From assembly GCA_945907085.1 (NCBI GenBank), contig CAMDSS010000044.1:1-10992 (forward strand): DNA of 10,992 nucleotides. The letters are read 5' to 3'. The position numbers and the translations under genes are program-made. Positions 1 through 5,866 of the stretch are shown in pieces. The notes below the pieces were generated by a model, which had not been told where the DNA came from, made no database searches, and was given only the letters and a program-made list of their open reading frames with translations. Within the stretch, counting starts at the first letter, position 1. Each line of letters starts with the position of its first letter. The DNA comes from Cyanobium sp. NIES-981 (GTDB lineage: Bacteria; Cyanobacteriota; Cyanobacteriia; PCC-6307; Cyanobiaceae).

Positions 1-1
1 C

Positions 2-160
2 GGCACCCAGAACCTGCTGGGCTGCATTAAAACCTCGATGGGCACCCTGGGAGCCCGCACCCTCAAGGAAATGCAGCAGGTGGAAGTGGTGGTTGCCCCT
101 TCCTTGCTCACGGAGGGCAAGGTTTACCAAAAAGCCCAACAGCTAGGCATGGGCAAGTAG
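2..160 (+). CDS. guaB3: GuaB3-type IMP dehydrogenase/GMP reductase family protein, C-terminal end (partial)
   Basis: The reading frame is open from the window edge and ends at TAG 158-160, giving 52 residues. The tail contains IKTSMGTLGARTLKEMQQ and ends in YQKAQQLGMGK, which I recognise as the C-terminus of the GuaB3 family of IMP dehydrogenase-related proteins in cyanobacteria. These are purine-nucleotide enzymes interconverting IMP/XMP/GMP in the cytoplasm. The catalytic Cys loop and any CBS domains lie outside the window, so the exact reaction cannot be read here. Placement directly upstream of Yfr1 and trxA matches the known picocyanobacterial order, in which this gene is often annotated guaB. 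Family assignment is fairly secure; the subtype (GuaB3 versus canonical GuaB) is recognition from memory of the tail. Confidence 0.85.
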   Translation, partial: GTQNLLGCIKTSMGTLGARTLKEMQQVEVVVAPSLLTEGKVYQKAQQLGMGK

Positions 161-164
161 GTCC

Positions 165-170
165 TATCTT
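165..170 (+). promoter_or_regulatory. -10 element of the Yfr1 promoter
   Basis: TATCTT fits the TANNNT -10 consensus. It sits 4 nt after the upstream stop codon and 6 nt before the first base of the Yfr1 5' hairpin (177), the expected distance to a transcription start. No good -35 hexamer is visible 16-18 bp upstream, so the promoter core overlaps the 3' end of the guaB3-like gene. The start site is inferred, not observed. Confidence 0.5.
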
Positions 171-176
171 GACTTT

Positions 177-236
177 GTGGGGGCTACGGCTCGCACACTC
201 CTCACACCCTCCGGCCCGGCGCGTCCGGGCTTTTTG
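177..236 (+). ncRNA. yfr1: Yfr1 small regulatory RNA
   Basis: Three elements occur in the order known for Yfr1. A 5' hairpin spans 177-196: arms 177-184 and 189-196, one G-G mismatch, one G-U pair, and a UACG tetraloop closed by C-G. It is followed immediately by the invariant unpaired motif ACTCCTCACAC at 197-207. A GC-rich hairpin at 214-230 with a T-run then ends the RNA, for about 60 nt in all. Yfr1 is known from cyanobacteria and in Prochlorococcus and marine Synechococcus lies between guaB and trxA, exactly as here. In Prochlorococcus MED4 its conserved motif base-pairs with outer-membrane porin mRNAs, and loss in a freshwater Synechococcus reduced stress tolerance. Exact ends are inferred from the -10 element and the terminator. 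Confidence 0.93.
214..236 (+). terminator. Rho-independent terminator of Yfr1
   Basis: GCCCGG (214-219) pairs perfectly with CCGGGC (225-230) across the 5-nt loop CGCGT, followed directly by TTTTT (231-235). It forms the 3' hairpin of Yfr1 and separates Yfr1 (and guaB read-through) from trxA. Confidence 0.9.
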
Positions 237-280
237 TCTTCTCCTGCAGGCCCCAGTGCCACCGGCCTGCAACGCTTCCA

Positions 281-318
281 TAAAATCTGTGGTTGCCAAC
301 AAACAACCTTGCTAGATT
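281..318 (+). promoter_or_regulatory. Candidate trxA promoter region
   Basis: After the Yfr1 terminator, trxA needs its own promoter. Two TANNNT hexamers are present: TAAAAT at 281-286, implying a leader of about 50 nt, and TAGATT at 313-318, implying a leader of about 18 nt. TTGCCA at 293-298 resembles a -35 but is only 14 bp from the second hexamer. The evidence is pattern only, and neither is certain. Confidence 0.3.
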
Positions 319-342
319 CCCAGAACCCTGGTCCCTGCAAGG

Positions 343-666
343 ATGTCGAGCGCCACCGCAGTCACTGACGCATCATTCGAGCAAGACGTGCTCAAGAGCG
401 ATGTGCCCGTGCTGGTTGATTTCTGGGCCCCCTGGTGTGGCCCCTGCCGCATGGTGGCCCCCATTGTCGACGAAATCTCCAAGGAATTCGAAGGCAAAAT
501 CAAGGTTTTCAAGCTGAATACCGACGAAAACCCCAACGTCGCCAGCCAGTACGGGATCCGCAGCATCCCCACCTTGATGATCTTCAAAGGCGGCCAAAAG
601 GTCGACACCGTGGTGGGTGCGGTGCCCAAGACCACCCTGTCCGGCACGATCTCTAAGTACCTCTAA
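343..666 (+). CDS. trxA: Thioredoxin (m-type-like TrxA)
   Basis: This is a 107-residue single-domain thioredoxin, a cytosolic dithiol-disulfide reductase that passes electrons from thioredoxin reductase to target enzymes. The active site WCGPC is at residues 31-35, preceded by VLVDFWAP, with the conserved cis-proline at P76 in IRSIPTLM and the usual FKGGQKVD turn after it. Length is typical of the family and there is no signal peptide. The ATG is preceded only by a weak purine stretch (GCAAGG). It follows Yfr1 and its terminator and precedes hisH by 59 nt, the standard picocyanobacterial order. Nothing is missing or unusual. Which of the several cyanobacterial thioredoxin types it is cannot be proved by eye, though the sequence is closest to the essential m-type TrxA. 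Confidence 0.97.
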   Translation: MSSATAVTDASFEQDVLKSDVPVLVDFWAPWCGPCRMVAPIVDEISKEFEGKIKVFKLNTDENPNVASQYGIRSIPTLMIFKGGQKVDTVVGAVPKTTLSGTISKYL

Positions 667-725
667 GCCAGAAGCCCGAGGCTCGCCCTGCATCACCCAG
701 GCCAGAGGCAACCCGCGAGCACAGC

Positions 726-1346
726 ATGAGCCGGATTGGTCTGATCGACTACGGCATGGGCAATCTGCATTCCGTGCAGCGCGCCTTTGAACGGATCGGC
801 ACCAACGTGGTTGCCGTGCAGGACCCGGGGGCGATGGCAGCTTGCGACGCCCTCGTGCTTCCTGGTGTTGGGGCCTTTGACCCTGCCATGGAACGGCTGA
901 ACGCCAGCGGCCTGGCCCCAGCCATCCACGCCTGGTGCCAGGCGGGCAAGCCCCTGCTGGGCATCTGCCTGGGCTTGCAACTGCTGTTCGAGGGCAGCGA
1001 CGAGGGGGTTTTGCCTGGGTTGGGCCTGATCAAAGGCCGGGTAGTGGCGCTGCCGCGTAAACCCGGCCACCCCATTCCCCACATGGGCTGGGAACCGCTG
1101 GTCCCCGCCGAGCCCAGCCCCTTGCTCCCAGCTGGCGCCGGCGAAAGCTGGGTGTATTTCGTGCACTCCTATGCCGCAAGTCCCAGCGATCCGCGCTTCA
1201 CTACGGCCCTGGTGAACTACGCGGACCAAACGGTCACCGCGGCGGTCTGGCAAGGGGCCATTGGAGCCTGCCAATTCCATCCCGAAAAATCTGGCGATGC
1301 GGGGGAGGCCATCCTGCGGCGCTGGCTCACCTGGCTGCAGGCATGA
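726..1346 (+). CDS. hisH: Imidazole glycerol phosphate synthase, glutamine amidotransferase subunit HisH
   Basis: The 206-residue protein is the glutaminase half of IGP synthase. It releases ammonia from glutamine and channels it to HisF to make imidazole glycerol phosphate and AICAR in histidine biosynthesis. It opens with IGLIDYGMGNLHSV, typical of HisH. The class I amidotransferase triad is complete: nucleophile C81 in LLGICLGLQLLF, and H185 and E187 in FHPEKSG. LPGVGAF (45-51) forms the oxyanion-strand region. Length is normal. hisF is not in this window, so the two subunits are encoded apart. The start has no clear Shine-Dalgarno, common in cyanobacteria. The stop lies 7 nt before the rsmD ATG, suggesting cotranscription. 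Confidence 0.97.
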   Translation: MSRIGLIDYGMGNLHSVQRAFERIGTNVVAVQDPGAMAACDALVLPGVGAFDPAMERLNASGLAPAIHAWCQAGKPLLGICLGLQLLFEGSDEGVLPGLGLIKGRVVALPRKPGHPIPHMGWEPLVPAEPSPLLPAGAGESWVYFVHSYAASPSDPRFTTALVNYADQTVTAAVWQGAIGACQFHPEKSGDAGEAILRRWLTWLQA

Positions 1347-1353
1347 ACGCCCC

Positions 1354-1977
1354 ATGACCCTGCGCATCAGTGGCGGGCGCAAACTCCTCAGCCCCCCTGG
1401 GGAGATCGCCCGGCCCACCGCCTCGAGGGTGCGGCTGGCGGTGATGAACCTGCTGGCCCCGGAGTTGCCCGGTTGCCGTTGGCTGGATCTCTGCTGCGGC
1501 AGTGGCGTGATGGCCTGCGAGGCCATCCAACGGGGGGCTGGGGCTGTGGTCGCCATCGAGCAAGACCGACGCATCGCGGCGATTGCCAAAGCGAACCTTG
1601 AAGCGGTTGCCCAAGGCTCCCCAAGCCAATCCCGCTTTTGGGTGCACTGCAGCGACGTGAAACGCTGGCTCGCCAAGGGAGCTGGAGCGAGCTCAGATTC
1701 AGCCGGGGAGGGGGCCTTTGATCTGATCTATGCCGACCCCCCCTACGCAGCCGGGATCTACGGCGCGATTGCCGCAGGGGTCAGCCGGGGGGGATGGCTC
1801 AAGCCGAACGGGCTGATGGTCTGGGAATGTGCCACAACCAAACCACCCATGCTTCCGGCTGGATGGCAGCTGGCCGATCAACGGCGCTACGGCAGCACTA
1901 GCGTGATGATCCTGAAGCTGGATTCAGCTGTCGAGGATGGTGCCGCGACGGTATTGGTTCCAGGCCGCCACGAATAG
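1354..1977 (+). CDS. rsmD: 16S rRNA (guanine966-N2)-methyltransferase RsmD
   Basis: This 207-residue SAM-dependent methyltransferase is predicted to methylate N2 of G966 of 16S rRNA during 30S assembly. The N-terminus MTLRISGGRKL and the RPTASRVRLAVMNLL stretch are typical of the family. The SAM-binding motif I is LDLCCGSG (44-51), and the catalytic DPPY tetrapeptide is at 128-131. I chose ATG 1354 because the family begins at this residue; the frame extends upstream into hisH, but that part is hisH read out of frame. The conserved fold ends near GSTSVMILK (about residue 188). The last 17 residues (191-207) are encoded antisense to the end of petG, so the tail is probably unstructured and lineage-specific. 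The two stop codons lie inside one another's genes, a convergent overlap of 54 bp. Confidence 0.93.
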   Translation: MTLRISGGRKLLSPPGEIARPTASRVRLAVMNLLAPELPGCRWLDLCCGSGVMACEAIQRGAGAVVAIEQDRRIAAIAKANLEAVAQGSPSQSRFWVHCSDVKRWLAKGAGASSDSAGEGAFDLIYADPPYAAGIYGAIAAGVSRGGWLKPNGLMVWECATTKPPMLPAGWQLADQRRYGSTSVMILKLDSAVEDGAATVLVPGRHE

Positions 1978-2037
1978 GCCAAGCAAGGTCACGGGAATCA
2001 GTCCGAGAACGATGCCGCAAAGCAGGGGTTCGATCAT
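1924..2037 (-). CDS. petG: Cytochrome b6f complex subunit V, PetG
   Basis: This 37-residue single-span membrane protein of the thylakoid cytochrome b6f complex is needed for its assembly and stability. The minus-strand reading begins MIEPLLCGIVLGLIP, continues VTLLGLFVAAWNQYRR and ends GTILDS. This is the near-invariant PetG sequence, with a hydrophobic helix at about residues 5-25 followed by WNQYRRG on the membrane edge. Length 37 is exactly that of the family, so start and stop are secure. It is the only minus-strand gene recognised. It overlaps the 3' end of rsmD by 54 bp and is divergent from cytM, with which it shares a short upstream region. No -10 hexamer of the TANNNT form is visible just upstream, so its promoter may lie within the cytM coding region. 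Confidence 0.97.
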   Translation of the reverse strand: MIEPLLCGIVLGLIPVTLLGLFVAAWNQYRRGTILDS

Positions 2038-2052
2038 GGAAAGCCCGGTGAC

Positions 2053-2535
2053 ATGGTCAAGGCACAATTCTTTCACGCCCAGGGCCACTGGTGCGAGCTA
2101 TTTCCACCAACTGTGACCAGCGAGTTCCCCCCAACCCAATCGGCCAACGCGGCGCCCACCGAATCGTCGTTGGACGACGCGGTCCAACGGCCCAGCCTGA
2201 TCGCTGCCCTGGTCGTCGCTGCCGCCATCGCTTGCATCGCCGTGGTGCTGCTGGTCTTACCGGCGACCAATCGGGATCCCTACACCCGCCAAACCCTCGG
2301 CCTCCATGGGTCGGCCGAAAACGGCGGCAAGTTGTTTCTGATCAATTGCGCTGGCTGCCATGGGATCGCTGGTCAGGGCCTGGTGGGGCCCAACCTGCAC
2401 GCCGTTGCCAACCGCAAAAACCAACGCCAACTGATTCAGCAGGTGGTCAGTGGCAAAACCCCACCCATGCCCCGGTTCCAACCGGAGCCCCAGGCGATGG
2501 CCGACCTGCTGGCCTATCTCAACAGCCTGGTCTGA
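2053..2535 (+). CDS. cytM: Cytochrome cM (membrane-anchored c-type cytochrome)
   Basis: As drawn this has 160 residues: a polar N-terminal region, one membrane anchor (about 48-71, from PSLIAALVV), and a small lumen/periplasm-side cytochrome c domain. The heme site is CAGCH (99-103), and the probable axial methionine is M139 in KTPPMPRFQPEP. The DPY segment after the anchor (75-77) and INCAGCHG are characteristic of cytochrome cM, a conserved low-abundance cyanobacterial cytochrome linked to electron-transfer adjustment and stress. Its exact role is debated. The start is uncertain. ATG 2053 has GGAAAG 9 nt upstream but leaves only 15 bp to the divergent petG start. GTG 2113 (140 residues) or TTG 2170 (121 residues) would be closer to the usual family length of just over 100 residues. 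The stop lies 1 nt before the next ATG. Confidence 0.9.
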   Translation: MVKAQFFHAQGHWCELFPPTVTSEFPPTQSANAAPTESSLDDAVQRPSLIAALVVAAAIACIAVVLLVLPATNRDPYTRQTLGLHGSAENGGKLFLINCAGCHGIAGQGLVGPNLHAVANRKNQRQLIQQVVSGKTPPMPRFQPEPQAMADLLAYLNSLV

Positions 2536-2536
2536 G

Positions 2537-3325
2537 ATGGATCAGCCCGGATTAGCGCCCCCAAGACCCCAACGGGTGGTCGTGTTGGTGGAACCAGCCG
2601 GCCCCCTCAATGTGGGCAGCGTGGCCAGGCTGTGCGCCAATTTTCAAATCGATGAGCTGCGCCTGATCAATCCCCGCTGCGACCACCTCGGCGAGGAGGC
2701 CCGTTTGATGGCCGTCCATGCCGCGGCCATGCTCGAGGGAGCCACCATGTTCAGCAGCCTGGCTGGGGCCTTGGCCGATTGCCGGCGGGTGGTTGCCACC
2801 AGTGGTCGCCACGATGGGGAGCCCCTGCCCCTACTTCCCCCGTCCGAAGCCCTGACTTGGCTGGTGGAACCCTCAGAGACCAACAACTCCCCCGTGGCGG
2901 TGGTCTTTGGTCGGGAGGACCGGGGCCTCTCCAATGACGAGATGCTGCAGGCGGGGCGGCTCCTCAGCCTGGGCACGGGACCGGCCTATTGCTCCCTCAA
3001 CCTCTCCCATGCCGTGGCCGTGGTGCTGCATGAACTGCACCAGCTCCCCCGCGAGCAGCCCCCCCAATCCATTGGCCCCTTAGGCCCCTTAGGCCTGGCC
3101 GAACCCTGCCAGCGGCAGGACTTGGAGGCCATGCTCAACGATGCCGAACACCTGTTGATGGAGGTGGGTTTTCTGTATCCCCACACCAGCCATGCCCGCA
3201 TGGCCAAGGTGCGCAACCTGCTGCAGAGGGCGCAGATCTCGAGCGACGAAGTGGCCTTGGTGCGAGGGATGGTGCGCCAGTTGCGCTGGGCCAGCCAAAG
3301 CCGGAACCCCAACCAGACCCCTTAG
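2537..3325 (+). CDS. trmJ: SpoU/TrmH-family RNA 2'-O-methyltransferase, TrmJ-type
   Basis: The 262-residue SPOUT methyltransferase has a trefoil-knot SAM site and is predicted to modify ribose 2'-OH. TrmJ acts at position 32 of tRNA anticodon loops. Motif 1 is NVGSVAR (25-31), motif 2 is VFGREDRGLSN (123-133) and motif 3 is YCSLNLSHAVAVVLHEL (151-167), all intact. The C-terminal helical extension (LLMEVGFLYPHTSHARM, then KVRNLLQRAQISSDEV) is the TrmJ type rather than the short TrmL type. ATG 2537 is chosen because it starts 1 nt after cytM, just before the conserved QRVVVLVEPAGPLN. The longer frame starting at 2450 would overlap cytM. A short in-frame repeat encoding GPLGPLGL lies in the linker between knot domain and extension. 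The substrate (tRNA versus rRNA) is inferred from the extension. Confidence 0.88.
   Translation: MDQPGLAPPRPQRVVVLVEPAGPLNVGSVARLCANFQIDELRLINPRCDHLGEEARLMAVHAAAMLEGATMFSSLAGALADCRRVVATSGRHDGEPLPLLPPSEALTWLVEPSETNNSPVAVVFGREDRGLSNDEMLQAGRLLSLGTGPAYCSLNLSHAVAVVLHELHQLPREQPPQSIGPLGPLGLAEPCQRQDLEAMLNDAEHLLMEVGFLYPHTSHARMAKVRNLLQRAQISSDEVALVRGMVRQLRWASQSRNPNQTP
3074..3095 (+). repeat. In-frame 9-bp tandem repeat within trmJ
   Basis: GGCCCCTTA occurs twice and is followed by GGCC, i.e. 2.4 copies of a 9-bp unit. It encodes part of GPLGPLGL in the variable linker of the methyltransferase. Whole-codon units would change linker length without breaking the frame. Probably incidental. Confidence 0.7.
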
Positions 3326-3356
3326 CGTCGGTGCACTCCCCAAACCCCATGCCTCC

Positions 3357-4424
3357 GTGACGGCTGGCCGTTCGCCCCGCAGTCCCAAAAACCGGCTTCC
3401 GCAGCCGCTCCAGCTGGTCCTACGGCTGGCCGTGATGGGCATTGGCCTGGGTGTCATCACGGGCACCGCCTTGAAGCTGCTGGCCCCCCACCTGGCCCAG
3501 GGCGCCATCCAGACACCAAAGGTGGAGGCCGCTAACCCCAGCGTGCCGATTAGCAGCCAAGGATTGAGTAGCGGCAGTTTTGAACCCCGCACCGAACTCA
3601 AGGCCCTGAGCGCCCGCTGGGCGCAGTTGGCCCAGGCCCAGGGCGGCCTCCAAGCCAGCGGCTTCCTCCTGGTGCTCGATGACGGTCGCTACGCCCAACT
3701 GCAGCCGGATCGCCCCCAGCCAGCCGCCAGCTCCATCAAAACGCCTGTGTTGCTTGCTGGCTTGCAAGAACTGGATGCTGGCACCTTGCGCTGGAACGAG
3801 GGCCTGCCCCTCACCAAAGAGGTGGTTGGCGGCGGCGCTGGGTGGATGGCAAACAGGCCCATGGGTACCCGCTTCCCCTTCTTTGAAGCCGCCACCGAAA
3901 TGATTCGGGTGAGCGACAACAGCGCCACCAACCTCTTGATCAAACGCCTGGGCGGCAAAACAGCCATCAACAGCCGCTTTACGGCCCTGGGGCTGCCCGC
4001 CACGGTGGTGCGCAACTGGCTGCCCGATCTCCAGGGCACCAACACCACCAGCTCCCGGGACCTCGCCAAAGTGATTGCCATGGTGGATACGGGCCAAAAA
4101 CTCAGCCCTCGGGCCCGGGATTTGTTCCGCGAAATCATGGGCACCTCCCGCACCAACACCCTGATCCCCCTGGGCCTGTTGCAGGGCTTGGGCCAGGACG
4201 CCGCCGATCCGGATGCCGCCTTGAAAAGCTTTGGCATCACCGTCTACAACAAAACAGGCGATATCGGCATCGCCTACGCCGATGCCGGCCTGATCCAACT
4301 TCCCAATGGTCAGCGAGCGGTGGCTGCCTTCATGGTGAAAGGGCCGTTTAACGATCCCCGCTCCACCGATTTAATTCGCGCCATGGCCGCCGAAGTGGCC
4401 AAAACCCTGGTCGGCAAACCATGA
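3357..4424 (+). CDS. Class A beta-lactamase-like serine hydrolase, membrane-anchored
   Basis: From GTG 3357 the protein has 355 residues. A basic N-terminus (GRSPRSPKNR) is followed by a hydrophobic segment (about 18-44), which I read as a signal anchor or uncleaved signal. The penicillin-binding fold then shows its three catalytic motifs: SSIK (SxxK, 125-128), SDN (186-188, in VSDNSATNLL) and KTG (299-301, in YNKTGDIG). The omega-loop Glu of true class A beta-lactamases (ExxLN) is not visible; the corresponding stretch reads NWLPDLQGTN (220-229). It may therefore act on peptidoglycan or another substrate rather than hydrolyse antibiotics efficiently. The frame continues upstream to 3192 inside trmJ, but that part is trmJ out of frame. 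The GTG, 31 nt after trmJ, is the best start. It overlaps the next gene by ATGA. Confidence 0.85.
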   Translation: MTAGRSPRSPKNRLPQPLQLVLRLAVMGIGLGVITGTALKLLAPHLAQGAIQTPKVEAANPSVPISSQGLSSGSFEPRTELKALSARWAQLAQAQGGLQASGFLLVLDDGRYAQLQPDRPQPAASSIKTPVLLAGLQELDAGTLRWNEGLPLTKEVVGGGAGWMANRPMGTRFPFFEAATEMIRVSDNSATNLLIKRLGGKTAINSRFTALGLPATVVRNWLPDLQGTNTTSSRDLAKVIAMVDTGQKLSPRARDLFREIMGTSRTNTLIPLGLLQGLGQDAADPDAALKSFGITVYNKTGDIGIAYADAGLIQLPNGQRAVAAFMVKGPFNDPRSTDLIRAMAAEVAKTLVGKP

Positions 4425-5866
4425 AGCCCTTCGCTCTGCTGGCGTCTGCGGTCCTACCGGCCATCGCCACCACCACAACTGCTATCGCCTTTGTTCCAGC
4501 CCTTGCTGCCCCCCCAGCGGCGCAGCGCCCGCAACCCGTTGTGCGCCCGCAACCGGTGCTGCGCCCCCAATCCGTGGCTCCCCTGCCTGGGGGCCTCGAT
4601 CAGGTGCTGGTGGTCAACGACAACAACCCTGAGTTGATCACCGGAGCGGGAATTCTGCTCTCCACCTTCCCGGGATCTGGCCGTCCCCACCCTGCCGCCC
4701 ACTTGGATGTGCCCCTGAATGGCCGCTTCGACCTGTTCAGCCACCACGTGTATGCCGGCAAGCCCGAAAGCCTCGATTCGACCCTCTGGGTCGCGGTTGT
4801 GGCCCAACCCCGCGGCAAGCAGCCGGTGACCATGCGGCTGCTTGCCGGATCGACCGCCCTCTCCCAATCCGTGGATGGCATCCAACCCGGCGCCCCGTTC
4901 CTGCCCCTGCCCTCGGTGCTGCGCCAAAGCGACCCACCGATCTATGCGGGCCCCGGCAGCCGGGTGGCCACCGAACTGCTGCTTAAGCAGAGAAGTGCGC
5001 TCCTCCCCGAAAGCTGGACCCTGCCGGCCGGTGTGGCCTCCCCGCTCGTGGTGTTGCCCATGCCCGTTCGGGGTCTTGACCCCCTCCTCAATGGTCGCAA
5101 TTTGCAGTTGCGGCTTGAGAGCAACGGCCCCGTGAGTGTGGCCACCCTGGCGGCCTTTGGCGACAACAGCCAACCGCCCGCCCTGGCGGTGTGGCAAAAA
5201 CTGCTCGATGGTGACCTCAGCCCCAAGGAACATGCCCCTACCCCCCGGGGCAGCACAGGGGCCATGGTGTATTCCCGGGTGAGCGGGGTGCAGGTGGGCA
5301 GCACCTGGACTGGCCGCATCACCGACCCCGGCAAAGCCACCTTGAGCACAAGCCAGGCGCCGATCTCCTGGCCCATCAGCAGCCTCGAGCGGGGCAGCCT
5401 CGGCACCCGCCAGGTTCAAACAGCCCCCTTGAAGGCCGCCTATCCGGGCACCGCCTGGGCAGCCCATGGCAATTACGGCATCGAGTACAACCTGGTCCTG
5501 CCCCTGCGCAACAACAGCCAGCAGCCGGTCATTTTGCAACTGGCGTTCGAATCGCCCCTCAAAAGCGACGCACCAGCCGGGGGCCTGCGCTTCAACGCCA
5601 CCCCAAGCCGGGCGGTGATGTTCCGCGGAACGGTGGAGGTTTCGGGCTTGGACAACGCTGAAGGCAAAGCCAGTGGTCGCGAGCGCTTCCACCTGGTGCA
5701 ACGGGCAGGGGAACCGGGGCCCGTGCTCGGAACCATCAGCCTGGCGGCCGGGGCCCAGCGCCAGGTACAGGTGCGCCTGATCTATCCGGCCGATGCCACG
5801 CCACCGCAGGTGCTCAGCCTGCTGCCTGTGAAACAATCCGAATCTTCCCCAGTAATTCTCCCGTGA
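4421..5866 (+). CDS. DUF3370 domain-containing exported protein
   Basis: The 481-residue protein has an N-terminal signal peptide (hydrophobic core about 5-28, likely cleavage after ALA near residue 29), a short Pro-rich repeat linker (36-53) and then a long beta-rich region. Stretches such as QVLVVNDNNPELITG, LLSTFPGSGRPHPAAHLD, GRFDLFSHHVYAGKPESL and LLAGSTALSQSVDG are those of the cyanobacterial DUF3370 family, whose function is unknown. No enzyme motif, membrane helix after the signal, or lipobox was seen, so a periplasmic or cell-surface location is likely. Start ATG 4421 overlaps the hydrolase stop (ATGA), and its own stop overlaps the chlI start (GTGA), so it is probably translated in a coupled way with both. 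Linkage to an envelope hydrolase hints at an envelope role, which is inference only. Confidence 0.88.
   Translation: MKPFALLASAVLPAIATTTTAIAFVPALAAPPAAQRPQPVVRPQPVLRPQSVAPLPGGLDQVLVVNDNNPELITGAGILLSTFPGSGRPHPAAHLDVPLNGRFDLFSHHVYAGKPESLDSTLWVAVVAQPRGKQPVTMRLLAGSTALSQSVDGIQPGAPFLPLPSVLRQSDPPIYAGPGSRVATELLLKQRSALLPESWTLPAGVASPLVVLPMPVRGLDPLLNGRNLQLRLESNGPVSVATLAAFGDNSQPPALAVWQKLLDGDLSPKEHAPTPRGSTGAMVYSRVSGVQVGSTWTGRITDPGKATLSTSQAPISWPISSLERGSLGTRQVQTAPLKAAYPGTAWAAHGNYGIEYNLVLPLRNNSQQPVILQLAFESPLKSDAPAGGLRFNATPSRAVMFRGTVEVSGLDNAEGKASGRERFHLVQRAGEPGPVLGTISLAAGAQRQVQVRLIYPADATPPQVLSLLPVKQSESSPVILP
4526..4579 (+). repeat. 18-bp coding repeat x3 (RPQPVx) in the DUF3370 linker
   Basis: Three consecutive 18-bp units encode RPQPVV, RPQPVL and RPQSVA just after the signal peptide. 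The units differ at several bases, so the repeat is old. It makes a Pro-rich spacer between membrane/signal and the folded domain. Confidence 0.75.

Noticed and set aside
667..725. Terminator or small RNA between trxA and hisH
   Set aside because: Only a weak AGCC/GGCT hairpin is visible, with no T-run and no conserved motif.
693..1676. 327-codon minus-strand frame across hisH and rsmD
   Set aside because: It lies opposite two genes with complete catalytic motifs, and its translation is low in recognisable structure. Similar antisense frames at 3420-4298, 6349-7392 and 9278-10345 were rejected for the same reason.
3192..3356. 55-residue N-terminal extension of the beta-lactamase-like protein
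   Set aside because: This stretch overlaps trmJ almost entirely and reads as Cys/Trp/Arg-rich noise. The basic region plus signal anchor begins after GTG 3357.
4454..5836. 460-codon open frame on the minus strand opposite the DUF3370 gene
   Set aside because: The translation is rich in His, Gly, Gln and Arg with no domain motif, as expected for the antisense of a GC-rich gene. The plus-strand product matches a known family along its length.
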